Positions 59,138-62,210 of a stretch of DNA of 62,210 bases are shown here, piece by piece. How positions within the stretch are numbered: position 1 is the first letter of the stretch; every line of letters starts with the position of its first letter. A program made the position numbers and the translations under genes. Location: positions 1-62,210 of the forward strand of contig NZ_CDBR01000032.1 of NCBI RefSeq assembly GCF_000819685.1. Reading direction: 5' to 3'. The notes beneath the pieces were generated by a model. It was not told the DNA's origin, searched no databases, and saw nothing but the letters and a program-made list of their open reading frames with translations. The stretch is from Aeromonas allosaccharophila (GTDB lineage: Bacteria > Pseudomonadota > Gammaproteobacteria > Enterobacterales > Aeromonadaceae).

Positions 59138-60702
59138 CAGTGGGCCTCCTTGGCTACTTCATCGGGAACGATATTCGCCATCATCAGACCAATGGTGCGC
59201 TCATCCGCCTTGGCACCATCCAGCTCACCGACGATGCGACCGTCGGCAATGACCAGAATCCGGTCAGCGAGGCTCATGATCTCGTCCAGCTCCACCGAGA
59301 CCAGCAAGACGGCCTTGCCCTTGTCGCGCATGGCGATGATCTGCTGGTGGATATACTCGATGGCGCCGATGTCGACCCCGCGGGTCGGCTGGCCGATCAA
59401 CAGCACATCCGGGTCCTGCTCCACTTCACGGGCGATCACCAGCTTCTGTTGGTTGCCACCGGAGAAGTTGGCGGTCTTGTGATCGGGATGGGGCGGGCGC
59501 ACGTCCCACTTCTCCATCTTGGCCTGACAATCCTGCTGGATCGCCTCCTTGTTCTGCAGCCATCCCTTGTTGTATTGCGGGCGGCGGTGATAACCGAGAA
59601 TAAAGGCCTCTTTCGCCTCGAAGCGGTTGATCAGCCCCATCTTGTGGCGATCTTCCGGCACATGACCGAGGCCGTAGTTGCGCACCAGCTCCGGATCGGC
59701 CGGTTGCTCCGCGCTCACCTTGTGCACGCCGCTGCGACTGCTGATGGTGAAACCACCCTTGCTCGGTTTGAGAATGCCACCAAGCAGGCTGAGCAGTTCG
59801 GACTGACCATTGCCGGAGACCCCGGCGATGCCGACCACTTCACCGGCCCGCACCTCGAAGCTGACCGATTTGACCCGCTCCACCTTGCTGGCGTCGAAGT
59901 AGCTGAGCCCTTCGATCTTCAGCTTGGCTTCACCGGGCTGGGTTGGCCCCTTGTCGACCTTGAGGCGCACCTTGCGGCCCACCATCAGTTCGGCCAGTTG
60001 CTCTTTGTCGGTATCCTTGGTGGCAACGTGCGCCACCATCTCGCCACGGCGCATGATGGAGACCTGATCGGTAATGGCCAAGATCTCCCGCAGCTTGTGG
60101 GTGATGAGGATGATGGTTGCCCCCTGATCCCGCAGCTTTTTCAGCACCTCGAACAGGTGATCCGCCTCTTGCGGGGTCAGTACCCCGGTCGGCTCGTCGA
60201 GGATCAGGATGCGGGCGCCGCGATAGAGCGCCTTGAGAATTTCGACCCGCTGTTGCAAACCCACCGGCAGATCTTCGACCTTCTCGTGCAACGGCACGTC
60301 GAGGCCATAATCCCGCGCCAGTTCGCCCAGCAGCTTTTCGGCTGACGCCACGCTCTGCTGAAGGTGCCAGCCGTTCTCAGCGCCGAGGATGACGTTTTCC
60401 AATACGGTGAAGTTATTGACCAGCATGAAGTGCTGGTGAACCATGCCCACGCCTGCGGCAATCGCATCTTGTGAGCCATGGGGATTGAACGGTTTCCCGT
60501 CGATCAGCATCTCGCCTTTGTCGGCATGGTAGAAACCATAAATGATGCTCATCAGGGTGGACTTACCGGCGCCATTTTCGCCGACAATGCCGTGGATACT
60601 GCCTTTGCGAACCTTAAGGTCGATCAGCTTGTTGGCGTACACTTCGCCGAACCGCTTATCGATACCTCTTAATTCGATGGCATAGCGATCTGTCTGGTCC
60701 AT
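59137..60702 (-). CDS. Tandem ABC ATPase of the nucleoside-type importer
   Basis: The 521-residue double ATPase (NupO/YufO type) has domain 1 Walker [10 protein letters not shown], signature LPVGLQQRVEILKAL and Walker B ILILDEPTGVLT; domain 2 has GVSGNGQSE in place of Walker A and FSGGNQQKLVIAREV with VLLIGQPTRGVD, where Q replaces the usual catalytic-region residue, as is common in this family. It drives the two permeases that follow. Confidence 0.92.
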   Translation of the reverse strand: MDQTDRYAIELRGIDKRFGEVYANKLIDLKVRKGSIHGIVGENGAGKSTLMSIIYGFYHADKGEMLIDGKPFNPHGSQDAIAAGVGMVHQHFMLVNNFTVLENVILGAENGWHLQQSVASAEKLLGELARDYGLDVPLHEKVEDLPVGLQQRVEILKALYRGARILILDEPTGVLTPQEADHLFEVLKKLRDQGATIILITHKLREILAITDQVSIMRRGEMVAHVATKDTDKEQLAELMVGRKVRLKVDKGPTQPGEAKLKIEGLSYFDASKVERVKSVSFEVRAGEVVGIAGVSGNGQSELLSLLGGILKPSKGGFTISSRSGVHKVSAEQPADPELVRNYGLGHVPEDRHKMGLINRFEAKEAFILGYHRRPQYNKGWLQNKEAIQQDCQAKMEKWDVRPPHPDHKTANFSGGNQQKLVIAREVEQDPDVLLIGQPTRGVDIGAIEYIHQQIIAMRDKGKAVLLVSVELDEIMSLADRILVIADGRIVGELDGAKADERTIGLMMANIVPDEVAKEAH

Positions 60703-60733
60703 GATGCAGCCCTGCGTTTCATGAAATAAGACT

Positions 60734-60757
60734 AAAAACCGGCCCGTGCGGGCCGGT
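60734..60757 (-). terminator. Attenuating terminator after the binding-protein gene
   Basis: ACCGGCCCG (60738-60746) pairs with CGGGCCGGT (60749-60757). On the minus strand five T follow. It lies between the binding-protein gene and its ATPase gene and should raise binding-protein yield relative to the transporter core. Confidence 0.8.
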
Positions 60758-60787
60758 GGTGCGTTGAGAGTCGTAGCAACTATCTAA

Positions 60788-61786
60788 TTAGTATTTGCAG
60801 GTGTTGTCGCTCATGTAGTCATGAACTTTAACCTTGCCAGAGATGATCTCTGCCTTGATGGCATCCACCTTGGCTTTCATTTCCGGGGTGATCAGCTTCT
60901 CGTTGTCCTTGTCGAGAGCCCAATCCACACCGCCTTCGGCCAGACCCAGGTTCTTGATACCCGGCTTCCACTCGCCTTTGGCAGCGTCATCCCAGGTTTG
61001 GTAAGCGGCCAGACCCACAGACTTGACCATGGAGGTCAGCATGGTGCCCGGTTGCAGGTGGTTCTGGTTGGAGTCCACACCGATGGCGAACTTGCCGCTG
61101 TCCTTGGCTGCCTGATAGACACCGATACCGGTGCCACCTGCGGCGGCATAAACCACGTCAGCGCCTTTGGCGAACTGGGACTTGGCCAGCTCGGCACCTT
61201 TGGCCGGGTCAGCAAACGCGGCCGGGGTTGAGCCCGCCATGTTCTGGTACACCTCGATCTTCGGATTGACGTACTTGGCACCCTGCTCGTAACCGCACTG
61301 GAATTTGCGGATCAGCGGGATATCCATGCCGCCCACGAAGCCGACCTTGCCGCTCTTGGAGGCGATGGCAGCCAGCGCGCCCACCAGGAAGGAACCTTCA
61401 TGCTCCTTGAAGATGACGGACTGGACGTTCGGCTTGTCGACCACCATGTCGATGATGGTGAACTGGGTTTTCGGGAACTCGGTCGCCACTTTCTCGACGG
61501 CAGAGCCCATGTTGAAACCGACCGCGACGATCGGGCCGTTGCCACGGCTGGCCAGACGACGCAGACCCTGCTCGCGCTGGGCTTCGTTCTGGGGTTCAAA
61601 CTCTTTGACCTTGACCCCTTTGTCCTTGTTGTAGAGCTCGACGCCGTTACGGAACACGGCTTCGTTGAATGATTTGTCATACTTGCCCGCGGTGTCATAA
61701 ATGACGGCCGGCTCGGAAGCAGCCTGAGCGGAGAGGGCAGCGAGAGTGAGGGAGGCCACGGTGGCCAGCTTGAGCACTTTAGTCAC
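60788..61786 (-). CDS. BMP-family periplasmic binding protein, probably purine nucleosides
   Basis: The 332-residue binding protein has a cleavable signal (ends LSAQA) and no lipobox, unlike many lipoprotein relatives. EPAVIYDTAGKYDKSFNEAVFRNG, GFNMGSAVEKVA, EHEGSFLVGALAA, KVGFVGGMDIPLIRKFQCGYEQGA and IGVDSNQNHLQPGTMLTSMVK are characteristic of the Bmp/PnrA family, which binds purine nucleosides. A PurR-like box upstream supports this. Confidence 0.9.
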   Translation of the reverse strand: MTKVLKLATVASLTLAALSAQAASEPAVIYDTAGKYDKSFNEAVFRNGVELYNKDKGVKVKEFEPQNEAQREQGLRRLASRGNGPIVAVGFNMGSAVEKVATEFPKTQFTIIDMVVDKPNVQSVIFKEHEGSFLVGALAAIASKSGKVGFVGGMDIPLIRKFQCGYEQGAKYVNPKIEVYQNMAGSTPAAFADPAKGAELAKSQFAKGADVVYAAAGGTGIGVYQAAKDSGKFAIGVDSNQNHLQPGTMLTSMVKSVGLAAYQTWDDAAKGEWKPGIKNLGLAEGGVDWALDKDNEKLITPEMKAKVDAIKAEIISGKVKVHDYMSDNTCKY

Positions 61787-61860
61787 GATCGTATCCTTGA
61801 TTGTTATTAAGTGAGGGAACTTGCTTGCCTGTCAGAACAGGCTATCTAGCACGCAGGCTT

Positions 61861-61916
61861 ACTCTAAGTCAGCCCCGATGCGGGTCAAGCAAATGATAAG
61901 GGAAAAACGTTTGCGT
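61861..61916 (-). promoter_or_regulatory. Promoter and PurR-like box of the BMP transporter operon
   Basis: On the minus strand, TTGACC (61883-61888) and TAGAGT (61861-61866) are 16 bases apart, giving a start near 61855. Upstream, ACGCAAACGTTTTTCC (61901-61916) matches the PurR operator pattern at all but about two conserved positions. It is centred near -54, farther upstream than most repressing PurR sites. A small hairpin (gcctgt/acaggc, 61829-61844) lies in the leader. Confidence 0.6.
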
Positions 61917-62210
61917 TAACGGTTTGAATTATAAGCAAATAACCTTATAAGCAGTTGTTTTTTAGCTGCTTTTTAGTTTTTTATGCTACCAACAAAAAGA
62001 CCCAAACGACATTTCACTTATTGTTCAGCAACTTACTGTAAACCGTTTTCCCCTTTTATTCATCCGCCCCCCCTGCCAGCCCGTGATCCGGCTCGCAAAA
62101 TCCCCACAAACCGCGCGAGCAAGGGTTGGCTACAGCTGGAAACCTCGGCGCCCTCCTCTTTCTGCGCCAGCCAAAAATGGCCGCACCGGCGCCCCCGCAA
62201 GCCCCCATCT
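61917..62210. other. Right-edge intergenic sequence
   Basis: No gene is supported here. The AT-rich part (61920-62060) has a direct repeat of ttataagcA (61930-61938 and 61946-61954) and a weak hairpin (gcag/ctgc near 61953-61975); the last ~150 bases are GC-rich with no open frame I would call. The next gene probably begins beyond the window. Confidence 0.4.

Noticed and set aside
62036..62052. Second PurR- or GalR-like site (gtaaaccgttttccc)
   Set aside because: Only the central part fits either consensus; at least four conserved positions fail and it is far from any promoter seen.

Overview
The window is GC-rich chromosomal DNA from a gammaproteobacterium, and gene content and order best fit Aeromonas. 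Support comes from an E. coli-like argS-ftsN-hslVU block, a Leloir galactose cluster with mglBAC and lacZ, NirBDC-CysG nitrite reduction, a YbhGFSR-type exporter, and a polyamine cluster laid out like the Pseudomonas spu genes. The genus is inferred from gene content, not from a marker gene. I see no insertion sequence, prophage or CRISPR array. The only RNA gene recognised is a tRNA-Pro(CGG) at the left edge.

Layout, left to right. (1) 54-210: tRNA-Pro with its terminator and promoter. (2) 321-9463, minus strand: yiiM, then a polyamine uptake and catabolism operon transcribed from about 9427 (glutamine synthetase-type ligase, SpuC aminotransferase, two PotF-like binding proteins, PotG ATPase, PotH and PotI permeases). 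(3) 9839-18337, mostly plus: a DksA-family protein, a periplasmic binding protein, an Mpo1-like membrane protein, creA, ldhA, the Hsp70-like yegD, an HslJ-like lipoprotein, an HDOD protein and malZ. (4) 18436-20202, minus: a PduO-type adenosyltransferase-like protein and a DUF5610 protein; then trmA (plus). (5) 21574-35992: a galactose island with mglBAC plus a chemoreceptor, lacZ and a GalR/GalS repressor on minus, and galETKM on plus. Three promoters here share one design: a 16-bp GalR-type operator, a CRP-like site, then a -10 box. (6) 36107-38960: uppP, a ChrR/ECF-sigma pair with a candidate self-regulated promoter, and a LON-domain protein. (7) 39272-43996: argS, ftsN and hslVU (sigma32-type promoter). 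(8) 44201-49942: a TetR regulator with a perfect palindromic operator, then a HlyD/ABC/permease exporter. (9) 50135-55394: nirBDC-cysG with an FNR site and a NarL-type site spaced as at E. coli nirB. (10) mgtE, then on minus a BMP-family purine-nucleoside-type ABC transporter with a PurR-like box upstream.

The most unusual signal is a recurring pattern of diverged stubs of gene ends lying beside the intact gene. A second potH C-terminus sits between potH and potI. yegD has stubs of its own start upstream and of its own end downstream. A second galK C-terminus sits between galK and galM. A second copy of the HlyD-gene start sits between the TetR and HlyD genes. Several stubs are small open frames joined to both neighbours by ATGA overlaps. 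This looks like scars of allele replacement or of insertion with target duplication, but could also be retained coupling leaders. It is the part of the window I would examine first.
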